A program made the translations under genes and the position numbers. DNA of 64,000 bases from Serinicoccus marinus DSM 15273. GTDB lineage: Bacteria > Actinomycetota > Actinomycetes > Actinomycetales > Dermatophilaceae. Shown piece by piece: positions 20,096-29,786 of this stretch. Location of the stretch: the NCBI RefSeq assembly GCF_008386315.1, contig NZ_CP043808.1, positions 3,162,001 through 3,226,000 on the forward strand, read 5' to 3'. The stretch's first letter is position 1; each line of letters starts with the position of its first letter. The notes below the pieces were generated by a model. It searched no databases and was not told where the DNA came from. It saw only the letters and a program-made list of their open reading frames with translations.

Positions 20096-21310
20096 TCATG
20101 CGTCCGGGTGGACGCCGGGGGCATACTTCGGCACCCGGAACGTCACCTTGGTGCCCAGGCCGGGAGCGGTCTCGACGACGAGGCCGTGGTCGTCGCCGTA
20201 GACCTGGCGCAGCCGGGCGTCGACGTTGCCCAGGCCCATCCCCTCGCCGCCGCTGCCGTCCGCCGCCGCGGACTCCCCGTCCAGGGCGCGCCGGACCAGC
20301 TCGGGGTCGGACCCGACGCCGTCGTCCTCCACGGCGATCTCGGCCAGGTCGCCGAGGTCGGTGCCGGTGATCGTCACCGTGCCGACCCCCTCTTTGCCGG
20401 CCAGCCCATGCCGCACGGCGTTCTCCACCAGCGGCTGCACCGCGAGATAGGGCACCGCGACCGGCAGCACCTCCGGAGCGATGAGCAGATTGACCCGCAG
20501 CCGCTCACCGAAGCGCGCCTGTTCCAGCACGAGGTAGCGCTCGACGTTGCGCAGCTCGTCGGCGAGGGTCGTGTAGACACCGCCGCGGCGCAGGGCATAC
20601 CGGGTGAAGTCGGCGAACTCGAGCAGCAGCTCGCGCGCGCGGTCGGGGTCCGTGCGCACGAAGGAGGCGATCGCGCCGAGCGAGTTGTAGATGAAGTGGG
20701 GGCTGATCTGGGCGCGCAGGCTGCGCAGCTCGGCCTCCATCGCCCGGGTCCGCTCGCGGTCGAGCTCGCCCAGCTCGAGCTGGCCGCTCACCCAGGTGGC
20801 GAGCTGCTCGGTCGCCCGGGCCAGGCCCGCGGAAGGGCGCGGGGAGTATGCCGCGAGCGCGCCGATGACGCGGTCGTCGACCACGAGCGGGGCGACGACC
20901 CCGGCGCGGACCGGGCACTCCGGCACCTCGCACGGCAGGTCGGCCCGGGTCAGGACGGCGACGTCACCGCTGGCGAGGACCCGGGCGGCGTGACCCGCGG
21001 CCTGCTCGCGGTGATGGTCCCCGAGGCCGGACCAGGCCAGCGCCTGCTGGCTGTCGCAGACCGCGAGCGTGGTCGCGCCGAGCATGGTGCGCAGGTGCCG
21101 GGCGGCGGGGTCGGCGTGGCTCTCGGTGAAGCCGGCGCGCAGGCTGCGGCCGGCCTGGGCACCGGAGCGCAGCGTCTCGTAGGTCTGCTGGTCGGTCTCG
21201 GAGAGAAAGCCGCGGGCCGTGCGGCGCCGCCACCACCACGCGACCAGGTGCACCAGCACGACCACGGCGAGCACCAGCAGGGCGGTGGGCAGGTGCAGGT
21301 CGCCGGGCAT
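20096..21310 (-). CDS. LytS-type sensor histidine kinase
   Basis: The 404-residue protein has one N-terminal TM helix (LLVLAVVVLVHLVAWWW), then a GAF-like sensor region with a cysteine pair (CEVPECPVRAG). A His_kinase domain carries QISPHFIYNSLGAIASFVRT with the phosphorylated His. The ATPase domain has QPLVENAVRHGLAGKEG and GMGLGNVDARLRQVYG. It matches the LytS/YehU/BtsS group that senses small metabolites or envelope state. The cognate regulator is at 18647-19417. Cys residues in the sensor region may bind metal or sense redox; that is speculation. Confidence 0.9.
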   Translation of the reverse strand: MPGDLHLPTALLVLAVVVLVHLVAWWWRRRTARGFLSETDQQTYETLRSGAQAGRSLRAGFTESHADPAARHLRTMLGATTLAVCDSQQALAWSGLGDHHREQAAGHAARVLASGDVAVLTRADLPCEVPECPVRAGVVAPLVVDDRVIGALAAYSPRPSAGLARATEQLATWVSGQLELGELDRERTRAMEAELRSLRAQISPHFIYNSLGAIASFVRTDPDRARELLLEFADFTRYALRRGGVYTTLADELRNVERYLVLEQARFGERLRVNLLIAPEVLPVAVPYLAVQPLVENAVRHGLAGKEGVGTVTITGTDLGDLAEIAVEDDGVGSDPELVRRALDGESAAADGSGGEGMGLGNVDARLRQVYGDDHGLVVETAPGLGTKVTFRVPKYAPGVHPDA

Positions 21311-21400
21311 GGCCGGACCCTACCGCCGAGGGATCGGCGGCAGGGTCCGGTCACCGGGCCTGCCAGGTCGCAGCTGCGCCCGGCCGGGCATCGACGAGGG

Positions 21401-22951
21401 CTACTCGCCGAGCCAGACGTAACGGGCCAGCAGCAGCGCCGCGACGATGTAGAGGATCCAGTGGACCTCCTTGGCCTTGCCGGTCAGGGCCTTGATCGCG
21501 CAGTAGCTGATGATGCCCATCGAGACGCCGTTGGCGATGGAGAAGGTCAGCGGCATCACCATGATCGTGAGGAAGGCAGGCACGCCCTCGGCCACCTGGT
21601 CCCACTCGATGTGCCGGATGCCGTCCATCATCAGCGCGCCGACGAGCACCAGGGCCGGTGCCGTCGCGGCCCCCGGGACCACCCCGGCGAGCGGCCACAG
21701 GAACAGCGAGAGGCCGAAGAGCAGGCCGGTCACGGTGGCGGTGAGGCCGGTGCGCCCGCCCTCCTCGATGCCGGACGCGCTCTCGACGTACGCCGTGGTC
21801 GTCGACGTCCCCATCGCGGCGCCGAACATGCAGGCCAGGCCGTCCATGGAGAAGACCGTCTTGGCGCGCGGCATGTCACCCTTCTCGTCCAGGTAGCCCG
21901 AGCGCTGGGCCAGGCCGGTCAGCGTGCCGGTGGCGTCGAAGAAGTCGACGAAGAAGAAGGTGAAGACGACGCTGAGCAGGCCCAGGCCGAGCGCGCCCAT
22001 GATGTCCATCTGACCGACGAGGTCCGAGGGCCACACCGGCGCACCGACGATGCCGTCGGTGAACCCGCCGAAGGCCGCCGGGGACCCGTCCGCTCCCGTG
22101 TAGACCTCGGCCCGGGTGACGATCGCCAGCAGCGAGGTCACGAGGATGCCCCAGAGGATCGCTCCCTTGACCCGCAGCTGCAGCAGCACCGCGGTGAAGA
22201 TGAGGCCGATGACCGCCAGCCAGGCGCTCGGGGCTCCCAGGTCGCCGAGCCCGACGAGGGTGGCCTCGTCGGCGACGACGATGCCGGCGCTGCGCAGCCC
22301 CAGCAGGGCCAGGAAGGAGCCGATGCCGGCGGTGATCGCCAGCTTCAGGCCCATGGGTATGCCCTGGACGATCGCCTTCCGCACACCGAGCACGCTGAGC
22401 ACGACGAAGAGGACGCCGGAGATGAAGACGGCGCCGAGCGCGGTCTGCCAGGCCACCCCCATCCCGAGGACGACCGTGAAGGCGAAGAAGGCGTTGAGCC
22501 CCATCCCGGGAGCCTGCGCGAAGGGGTAGCGCGCGATGAGCCCCATGACGAGCGAGCCGAACATCGCGGCGATGCAGGTCACCGAGAGGAGCTGGACGAA
22601 GGTGGTCGGGCCCACGTCGATGGCGTTGCCGAGCACGTTGGGGTTGACGAAGATGATGTAGCTCATCGTCAGGAAGGTCGTCAGCCCCGCCCGCAGCTCG
22701 ATCGGCACGGTGGAGCCCGAGGAGCTGATGCCGAAGAAGCGGTCGAGCCCGTTCTTGGGCTCGGTGGGCGCGCCGGCACGTGCTGCGTCGCTGCCCCGGA
22801 CGAGCCCGCCGCGGTGGTCGGCCTGCTGCGCGGCGACCTCGGCCCGCGAGGTGTCGTGGGTGCCGGTGTCGAGCTGGTCGGGGGTGGCCGAGTGCGGATC
22901 GGCCAGCGAGCCGCCCTCGGTGGGCGGACGGTCAGGGTCGTGCGTGGACAT
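21401..22951 (-). CDS. NCS2-family purine permease (AzgA-like)
   Basis: The 516-residue transporter has a polar 70-residue N-terminus, then LDRFFGISSSGSTVPIELRA and LTTFLTMSYIIFVNPNVL, the hallmark of AzgA/GhxP hypoxanthine-guanine-adenine permeases. FAQAPGMGLNAFFAFTVVLG and FFFVDFFDATGTLTGLA are also diagnostic. About 12-14 TM segments are expected. It appears intact and lies downstream of the broken guaD/xdh locus, overlapping guaD by 20 bp, so it was part of a purine salvage and degradation operon. Purine uptake may still operate even though degradation genes are damaged. Confidence 0.92.
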   Translation of the reverse strand: MSTHDPDRPPTEGGSLADPHSATPDQLDTGTHDTSRAEVAAQQADHRGGLVRGSDAARAGAPTEPKNGLDRFFGISSSGSTVPIELRAGLTTFLTMSYIIFVNPNVLGNAIDVGPTTFVQLLSVTCIAAMFGSLVMGLIARYPFAQAPGMGLNAFFAFTVVLGMGVAWQTALGAVFISGVLFVVLSVLGVRKAIVQGIPMGLKLAITAGIGSFLALLGLRSAGIVVADEATLVGLGDLGAPSAWLAVIGLIFTAVLLQLRVKGAILWGILVTSLLAIVTRAEVYTGADGSPAAFGGFTDGIVGAPVWPSDLVGQMDIMGALGLGLLSVVFTFFFVDFFDATGTLTGLAQRSGYLDEKGDMPRAKTVFSMDGLACMFGAAMGTSTTTAYVESASGIEEGGRTGLTATVTGLLFGLSLFLWPLAGVVPGAATAPALVLVGALMMDGIRHIEWDQVAEGVPAFLTIMVMPLTFSIANGVSMGIISYCAIKALTGKAKEVHWILYIVAALLLARYVWLGE

Positions 22952-23590
22952 GGCTGCTCCTTGCGGTGTGGTGGGTGGGCGCGGGTGCGTGGCCGGACAC
23001 GAGCCGGCCCCCCACCCAGGTGGCGACGACGTCTCCCGGGGTGCCCAGGACGAAGATCCGGGCCAGCCTCTCAGAGTCTCCGGGCGCGTGCCGCAGTGCC
23101 GTGTCCAGCGTGCTGCCGGCGGGCGGTGCGAGCGAGGCCGCGTCGAACTCCTTGCCGACGCCGAGGTCGCCGACCTGCTGGCCGAGACCGAGCGCGCCGG
23201 CCCCGGCGGCGGTGGCGAGGTAGAGCAGGTGCGCCGGGGTGAGCGGCACCCCGTCGGCGCCGAGCAGCTGCTGGAGGTAGTAAGCCTGCAGTCCCTCCTT
23301 GAACATGCTGAACCCGGCACCGGCACCGACGTCGGACCCCAGCGCGACGGCCACCCCGGCGTCGAGGTGGCGCCGCAGCGGGAACATCCCGCTGCCGAGG
23401 GCGGCGTTGCTCGTCGGGCAGTGCGACACCGCGGCACCGCTGGCGGCCAGGAGCCGGAGCTCGTCGTCACCCGGGATGACATTGTGCGCCAGCACCGAGC
23501 GGGGACCGACCAGCCCGTGCCGGGCATACGTCTCGAGGTAGTGCTGACAGGTCTGCGAGAGCTCGGCGGTGTCGACGGGCAGCCGAGGTC
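22932..23590 (-). pseudogene. guaD: Guanine deaminase, C-terminal two-thirds only
   Basis: The remaining 215 residues include GLVGPRSVLAHNVIPGDDEL, AAVSHCPTSNAALGSGMFPL and LGSDVGAGAGFSMFKEGLQA, which supply His and Asp ligands of the amidohydrolase zinc site in guanine deaminase (guanine to xanthine). The N-terminal barrel with the first HxH metal motif is missing: upstream of about 23590 the sequence turns into the C-terminus of xdhB in another frame. No function is expected. Confidence 0.75.
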
Positions 23591-23682
23591 GACCGACGTG
23601 CCCTCCGGCCCGAAGGCGGCGCACGCCTGGCGCGGCGCCTCCCGGACGCTGCGGGCGAGCATGAGCGGCGGCTCCCCCGACC

Positions 23683-23690
<8 letters not shown>
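23570..23690 (-). pseudogene. xdhB C-terminal tip, minus strand
   Basis: In the frame offset from guaD, the minus strand reads EPPLMLARSVREAPRQACAA then FGPEGTSVDLGCPSTP. This resembles the last 40 residues of the xanthine dehydrogenase molybdenum subunit (GEPPLML...AVREA, then a PATPE-like end). It joins guaD directly at its 3' side and the inverted xdhB piece at its 5' side. Confidence 0.5.
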
Positions 23691-24733
<1,043 letters not shown>

Positions 24734-25617
24734 CGCTCGATGTCGGAGAGGCTGAGGGCGGCGCCGATCTCGATCCGGTCCTCCTCCACCGTCAGGGTGC
24801 GCAGCTCGGGCAGGTGGTCGATCGCCACGCTCAGCGGTGCGCGTCGGTGGCGCAGGGTGAGCTCGACGCCCTCGTCGGTGCTGCCGGCGACCAGCACGGC
24901 GTCCGGGTGCTCGGCCAGCAGCTCGAGCGTCTGCGCCAGGTCGGCCGGGCGCCGGAAAGAGCCGTGCTCGCCGTCGATGCTCGTGACCCGCGCGGCCGGG
25001 GCCGGCTGCTGCTGCCGGGACGCGATCTCGTCGCCGTCTTCGGGCATACCCAGGGCGTATGCCGCGTCCTGGATCGGCCGGTAGCCGGTGCAGCGGCACA
25101 GGTTGCCGGAGAGGGCGTGCAGGTCGAAGCCGTTGGGACCGCACTCGTGGTCGTCCGCGGCGGCACCGGGTGCCGGGTCCGCCTCGGTCGGGGCGCGCCC
25201 GGGACGGTAGAACTCCGCGGCCATCGAGCAGACGAAGCCGGGCGTGCAGTAGCCGCACTGCGAGCCGCCGCGCTCGGCCATCTCCTGCTGCACCGGGTGC
25301 AGGCTCTGTGGCGTGCCCAGGCCCTCGGCCGTGATGACCTCCTGGCCGTCCAGCGCGGCGGCGGGCACGAGGCAGGAGTTGATGGCGGTCCACCGGCTGC
25401 CCTCGCCGTCGGGGCGACGGACGAGGACCGAGCAGGCACCGCACTCCCCCTCCGCGCAGCCCTCCTTGGCGCCGGTGAGGCCATGGCTGCGCAACCAGTC
25501 CAGGGCGGAGAGGTATGCCTCGGGCTGCTCGCCGGGGTAGCAGCGGCCGTTGACGGTGATCTCGACACCTGCCGCAGCGTCAACTGCAGTGGCGGCCTGG
25601 GGCGTTGTCGTCGTCAT
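24734..25617 (-). pseudogene. xdhA: xdhA, N-terminal iron-sulfur part and start of the FAD domain
   Basis: From ATG 25617 (MTTTTPQAATAVDAA), the small subunit shows VEITVNGRCYPGE, the plant-type [2Fe-2S] motif CAEGECGACSVLV and the second cluster CGYCTPGFVCSMAAEF with CRCTGYRPI. The FAD domain begins RRPADLAQTLELLAEHPDAV and VAGSTDEGVELTLRHRRAP and is cut after ALSLSDIER at about 24735, where inverted xdhB begins. The FAD fold is incomplete. GAGGAGACG precedes the start. Confidence 0.88.
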
Positions 25618-25757
25618 CGACGTCTCCTCACAACTCTCACGACGCGGCCGCTCTGCCGCGTCCCATGGTTGCCGGATCATCCGTCTGGCGCCGTCCTGGT
25701 TATCCATGCCAACAGGTCGGTGCCAGATGGCGGATCAACATTCTCCTGTCAAGACCT

Positions 25758-25792
25758 GACGGACAGAAGTCTGTGAAAATTCTTTTCCGTCA
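25758..25792. promoter_or_regulatory. Nested inverted repeats in the xdhA upstream region
   Basis: TGACGGA and TCCGTCA flank an AT-rich spacer, and ACAGA-AG-TCTGT overlaps the first arm. This is 140 bp upstream of xdhA on a drop in GC content, so it is a candidate operator or promoter for the lost purine operon. The rest of 25618-25972 holds no gene I can support. Confidence 0.4.
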
Positions 25793-25972
25793 TGTGGAGT
25801 CGCGCGGTAGGTTTGGCTGCTCAAAAGTCGCCCCGCTCACGGGTACCGAGCCGCTGACCCTTTCGGGCCGGGCTTTCGAGCACATGCTGTCGTCGCGGGA
25901 CGGGAGCACGCGGCTGAGCCGCGCGCCGGTCCACGACGCCGGCAGCGCGGACACTCTGAGCCGACTCGTCAA

Positions 25973-26025
25973 CTGAGAGCCCCTTCGTCACTCGACAGGC
26001 CGTCCGTTGACGAACCGGCTCACAG
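25973..26025. repeat. Inverted repeat related to the 3921-3990 palindrome
   Basis: CTGAGAGCCCCTTCGTCA pairs with the complement of TGACGAACCGGCTCACAG across a short loop (15 of 18 positions). The arm matches CTGAGAGCCGGTTCGTCA at 3923. A half copy (CTGAGCCGACTCGTCA) starts at about 25956. It lies next to the left end of the IS element. Confidence 0.6.
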
Positions 26026-26072
26026 ACAAGACGTCCGATCGGAAGGTGTCAAGGCGGGTGAGACAGTTTCCG

Positions 26073-27140
26073 TCAGGCGGTCTGTATGAGGGCCTCCTGT
26101 GAGGGTTGGTTGATCCACGCCGCGGTGGGCAGGTTCGGCGCTTGGGGTCGGCGGTGGCCGAAGCGTTCGGGGTGGGCGGCGTAGGCCGCGTCCAGGGTGG
26201 CCTGGCGTTGGGCGCGGACCTGGGTGGCGGTGCCGTAGTGGACGCTGGCGGGGGTGTGCAGCCCGATCCCGGAGTGGCGGTGCTCGTGGTTGTAGTAGGC
26301 GAAGAACTGCTCCGCGAACGCGCCGGCGTCGGCCAGCGACCCGAAATGCTCGGGGAAGATCGGGGCGTACTTGAGGGTCTTGAACGCCGCCTCGCTGTAG
26401 GGGTTGTCGTTCGAGACGTGCGGTCGGGAGTGGGACCGGGCCACGCCCAGGTCCACCAGCAGCTGGGCGACCGGTTTGGAGGTCATCGAGGTGCCCCGGT
26501 CGGCGTGGAGTGCGTCCGGGACCCCGTGGATGCCCATCGCCTGCTCGAGCAGGTTCTTGGCGATGTCGGCGTCCTCGCGGGCGGCGATCGTCCAGGCCAC
26601 GACGAACCGGGAGAAGATGTCGAGCACGACGTACAGGTCGTAGTACACACCCCGCTCCGGGCCGCGCAGCTTCGTGATGTCCCAGGACCACACCTGCCCC
26701 GGGCCGGTGGCCACCAGCTCCGGTCTGGTGCGGGCCGGGTGGGTGGCCTGGCGGCGTCGTTCGCCGGCCATCGCGTTCTCCCGCAGGATGCGATGCATGG
26801 TGGACTGCGAGCACAGGTAGGTGCCCTCGTCCAGCAGCGTGGCCCAGACCTGCGCGACCGACTTGTCCGCGAACCGTTCGCTGGTCAGCACCGACAGCAC
26901 GTGGGCCCGCTCGGCCGGTGTCAGCTTGTTCGCTGGCACAGGCCGCGGTGCCCGTGCACGTGGCGGTGGCGGGTTCTTGGCCCGGTAGTGGCCGGCGCGG
27001 GAGCGGCCCAGCAGCGCGCACGCCCTGGCGGTGCCGACGTGCTCGGCCACCTCGTCCACGGCTGGGTTGATCACCGCGGCGACCGCGGCGGTCTGTCCGC
27101 GCTCTCGGAGAGCGTCTCCAAGAGCGCGTGTGCTTTTCCC
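26073..27140 (-). CDS. IS3-family transposase OrfB (DDE integrase core)
   Basis: This reading has the DDE residues: WSWDITKLRGPERGVYYDLY (first Asp), LHADRGTSMTSKPV (second Asp) and SNDNPYSEAAFKTLKYAP (Glu). An N-terminal HTH_21-like segment (LTPAERAHVLSVLTSERFAD) precedes it. No stop lies upstream in frame until 27287, so it is expected to be made as an OrfAB fusion by a -1 slip at 27132-27140. The C-terminus ends INQPSQEALIQTA. Confidence 0.9.
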   Translation of the reverse strand, partial: GKSTRALGDALRERGQTAAVAAVINPAVDEVAEHVGTARACALLGRSRAGHYRAKNPPPPRARAPRPVPANKLTPAERAHVLSVLTSERFADKSVAQVWATLLDEGTYLCSQSTMHRILRENAMAGERRRQATHPARTRPELVATGPGQVWSWDITKLRGPERGVYYDLYVVLDIFSRFVVAWTIAAREDADIAKNLLEQAMGIHGVPDALHADRGTSMTSKPVAQLLVDLGVARSHSRPHVSNDNPYSEAAFKTLKYAPIFPEHFGSLADAGAFAEQFFAYYNHEHRHSGIGLHTPASVHYGTATQVRAQRQATLDAAYAAHPERFGHRRPQAPNLPTAAWINQPSQEALIQTA

Positions 27141-27475
27141 ATCAGGTCCAGCGCCGCCTTGGTCCTGGCCAGCTCGGCCTCGGCCTTCTCCGCCCGGACC
27201 CGTAGCGCCTGCATCTCCCGCTCGCGCCGGTCCCGCGGTCTGCTGCCCAGCCCGGCCTGTGCACCCTCCGCAGCGGCCTTGCGCCACTCGGCGATGTGGG
27301 AGGTGTACAGACCCTCCCGGCGCAGGATCGCGCCTCGCTCCTCCCGGTCCGCGGCGTCGTACTCGGCCAGGATCGCCGCCTTGAACTCGGCGGTGAACGA
27401 GCGCCGCTTGGGACGGTCAGCACGAGGAGCCATGGCCCCATCATCGGCGCCGACGTCAGCAACCGTCATCGTCAT
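27071..27475 (-). CDS. IS3-family transposase OrfA (HTH and leucine-zipper-like)
   Basis: The 134 residues show RRSFTAEFKAAILAEYDAAD, then a helix-turn-helix (ILRREGLYTSHIAEWRK) and a heptad-like coiled coil (ALRVRAEKAEAELARTKAAL) used for multimerisation. It recognises the terminal repeats. The mRNA has GGGAAAAGC at its overlap with orfB, a plausible slippery site. Confidence 0.88.
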   Translation of the reverse strand: MTMTVADVGADDGAMAPRADRPKRRSFTAEFKAAILAEYDAADREERGAILRREGLYTSHIAEWRKAAAEGAQAGLGSRPRDRREREMQALRVRAEKAEAELARTKAALDLMGKAHALLETLSESADRPPRSPR

Positions 27476-27572
27476 CTCAAAATGTCCGTTTCTCGCCCCG
27501 TGCGAGGTCAGTAGCAGATCAGCGGTGGTGTCTCACCCCATCCTGACGCACAGGGTCGGGACCGGGGTTGCC

Positions 27573-27690
27573 TGACTCGAAAACGGTCGTCACTGTGCCG
27601 GGCCGTTCTTGGCTCCCGGGCGTCGGAAACTGGACGTTATGGCCCGATCAGCGCGCTGCGTCCAGGCGCGGAGGCCGTGACAAACCGACT
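27573..27690. repeat. Dispersed repeat, copy 1
   Basis: TGACTCGAAAACGGTCGTCA at 27573 opens a roughly 115-bp stretch that recurs, diverged, at 29483-29600. Shared blocks are GAAAACGGTCGTCACTG, CGTTATGGCCC and GCGCGCTGC. Shorter copies lie at 31888 and 32957. It starts only about 25 bp from the IS right end. Its function is unknown. Confidence 0.6.
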
Positions 27691-27714
27691 CTGCTGATGG
27701 CCGCGCCCTATCAC

Positions 27715-28416
27715 CTACTGCTCTCTGGAGCGTAGAAACTCGAGCAACTCGCGAAGAGACCGAATTCGTGTGGGTTCATCAAACGGACCAGCGTCGTCAC
27801 GATCAAGGTGAACGGCCTGGAGACCGGCCTCTCGTGGAGCTGTGACGTCCAGCGCGTACACGTCGCCCACGTGGAGCGCGCGATTGACCTCGACGTTGAG
27901 GGCCTTGCAGACGCTGCGATACGTGGATAGGTCAGGCTTGGCCGCCCCCAAGCTTTCTGCCGTGAAGACCTGACTGACGAGTCCCGCCAGGCCGACCTTT
28001 TTGATTTTCGCGTGCTGCTGTTCATCTGTGCCGTTAGTCAGGACTGCCGTCTTAATCGGCAGCCGGGAGATCTTCTGCAACGTCTCCCGCGCGTCGTCGA
28101 AACATGTCCAGGCAGCCTCGTAATGCCTCAGGTAGCCGGCGAAGACGTCATCCAGTTCCGCGTCGAGTCCGACCGGGCTGTCGATGAGAGGCAGGAAGTC
28201 GCGCAAGCGACGGCGGCGCTGCTCCGCGAACGTAACCTCACGGGCACGCCAAGCGGGGAAGTGCTTCTCCTCGGCCACGAGCCAAGCGCCCCTCAGCTCC
28301 GCGGTGAGAGTCGCGCCGAGTTCGGGGAGCCACCCTTCGAGCGCCTTGGTCGCGGACCCAACGTGGTCAACGAGGGTGCCGTCGAGGTCGAAAATCACGG
28401 CCCGAATCTGAGTCAT
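27715..28416 (-). CDS. HAD-superfamily hydrolase (subfamily IA)
   Basis: This 233-residue phosphatase-like protein has motif I AVIFDLDGTLVD (nucleophile Asp), motif II VLTNGTDEQ, motif III Lys in AAKPDLSTYRS and motif IV HVGDVYALDVTAPREAG. A helical cap follows motif I. It could act on a small phosphate ester such as phosphoglycolate or a nucleotide; the substrate is not determinable. Its ATG shares one base with the stop of the upstream HIT-like gene (TGATG), so the two are coupled. Base composition is less GC-rich than the core genes. Confidence 0.88.
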   Translation of the reverse strand: MTQIRAVIFDLDGTLVDHVGSATKALEGWLPELGATLTAELRGAWLVAEEKHFPAWRAREVTFAEQRRRRLRDFLPLIDSPVGLDAELDDVFAGYLRHYEAAWTCFDDARETLQKISRLPIKTAVLTNGTDEQQHAKIKKVGLAGLVSQVFTAESLGAAKPDLSTYRSVCKALNVEVNRALHVGDVYALDVTAPREAGLQAVHLDRDDAGPFDEPTRIRSLRELLEFLRSREQ

Positions 28417-29249
28417 CAGGAAGAGTCTATGAGGCCCTCAAAGACCCCGCTCGAAAGTCGGCGGTGCGGGGATCCCGGACAGACCCGGTGCCCGCATCGC
28501 ACGGTGCAGCTGCCCGGCGGGGCCGAGGGCAACCTGCGTAGGCACCGCTCGGATGTTCTGAACGTTCTCGGGGCCGTTGAACCATCTGCCTGCTGATCGT
28601 GGGCGTCCAGACCCATGCTCGCAGCGCCCTTACTCCGCCACTGCTTCCCCACCGGCCGGCGAGCCACCTCCTGGGCGACGAGCACCTGGTCGGCACGGAA
28701 CCGGGCTGAGGGTACGGCAGGAAGGAGGTCGTCCCAGTGCGACAGGAAGGTGCCGCGCAGCTGCAGCATCCCGGTGGGCCGGGCATACAGCCACCAGTGC
28801 AGGTGCTCGGTCCCGTCTCCCCACAGCGCCGCCTGGACGCGAGGTATGTGGAGCACGTGCTGAGCGGCGGCGTCCACGGTGGCGAGGAGCTCACCTTGGC
28901 GATGGGCTTCCTCGGGCGTGAGGTCACCCAGCTCGGCGTGCCGACGAGGCATGAGGAAAAGCGCGAACGGCAGGCTACGGGGCTCGTGAGGCATTCCCAG
29001 CATGAAGACGTCGTCGTGCCACACGACGTACGCCGGGTCGAGGGTGCTCGACCCGTCGCAGATGAGACAGTTCTCACTCCCTGCGCCACGGCGGGCGGGC
29101 TCACTCTCGACCGGCGGCTCTAGCAACTTGGGGGTGAGCGTCCCCGTCCAGGGCCAGGAGCTCCATCGCTGCAGGTCGCTCTCGCGATGCCCCTCGCTCG
29201 CCACCGCCGCGCTGACGCGTGCGTACCATTCCTGAGGCGTTTCCGGCAT
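28416..29249 (-). CDS. HIT-like (GalT/HIT superfamily) nucleotide-binding protein
   Basis: The 277-residue reading has a cysteine motif (SENCLICDGSS), a HIT-like core (YVVWHDDVFMLGMPHEPRSL; LFLMPRRHAELGDL) and a degenerate catalytic triad EHLHWWLYARP instead of HxHxH. The last 75 residues are poor in family-like sequence and rich in Ser/Arg, so a frameshift near 28640 may have altered the C-terminus. It forms a two-gene unit with the HAD gene. Function is unassigned. Confidence 0.65.
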   Translation of the reverse strand: MPETPQEWYARVSAAVASEGHRESDLQRWSSWPWTGTLTPKLLEPPVESEPARRGAGSENCLICDGSSTLDPAYVVWHDDVFMLGMPHEPRSLPFALFLMPRRHAELGDLTPEEAHRQGELLATVDAAAQHVLHIPRVQAALWGDGTEHLHWWLYARPTGMLQLRGTFLSHWDDLLPAVPSARFRADQVLVAQEVARRPVGKQWRSKGAASMGLDAHDQQADGSTAPRTFRTSERCLRRLPSAPPGSCTVRCGHRVCPGSPHRRLSSGVFEGLIDSS

Positions 29250-29482
29250 TCCTTGATTCTACTGTCCATCGTCCACCGTGCTCAGTTGACAGGGAGTGAA
29301 GATTCCACGGTTGGCGTTGCGGACTGACACAGGGGGGCTGCTGAAGGTTGGAACGGGACTGCTGCACGGATAGGTGACGTGGTCGGCCACGCAGCCCCGC
29401 GCTGCAAGCCAGCGCCGTGAAGGTGAACTGGATCCACGGATGGAGACCACTGTCACCGCACGCTCAGAGGCGATCAGACGGC

Positions 29483-29600
29483 GCGAAAACGGTCGTCACT
29501 GCGCCAGGCCGTCTGATCCTCCTGGGAGTCGAAAGCAGAGCGTTATGGCCCAATGGGCGCGCTGCCCTAGGCGCGGGGTGTCAAACGGCGGCTGAAAGTG
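29483..29600. repeat. Dispersed repeat, copy 2
   Basis: GCGAAAACGGTCGTCACTGC starts a block aligned to 27573-27690, including CGTTATGGCCCAATGGGCGC. It is the main recognisable content of the gene-free stretch 29250-29786. The remainder shows only a GGTTCC/GGAACC inverted repeat near 29605-29630. Confidence 0.6.
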
Positions 29601-29786
29601 TCTAGGTTCCGACGGGTTGAGTGGAACCCACCCATGCGATTTGATGCGGCACGTGACCAGCAGGTGACGGACGAGCAGATCAGGATTGGGCCAACGAGGC
29701 CGAAGCTCGACGACGGGGCCTGGGCCGTGCGCTCGATAGCGCCCGAAAAGGTCGTCCACCAAGTCGCTAGGGGTGACAATGGGCCG

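Larger units (their letters stand above)
26047..27550 (-). mobile_element. IS3-family insertion sequence
   Basis: The element holds overlapping orfA and orfB typical of IS3. The left end reads TGTCAAGGCGGGTGAGACA from 26047; the right end, read inward, is TGCGTCAGGATGGGGTGAGA, continuing CA. These form an imperfect terminal inverted repeat with a shared GGGTGAGACA, and both begin with TG. I see no certain target duplication. The transposase appears intact, so the copy may be active or recently arrived. Confidence 0.8.

Noticed and set aside
25618..25972. Purine riboswitch ahead of xdhA
   Set aside because: I see inverted repeats but not the conserved loop sequences of the purine aptamer, and such riboswitches are not expected in this group.
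28416..29249. Galactose-1-phosphate uridylyltransferase assignment for the HIT-like gene
   Set aside because: The GalT HPH motif and zinc ligands are not present; only a degenerate HLHWW remains, so a general HIT-like label is safer.
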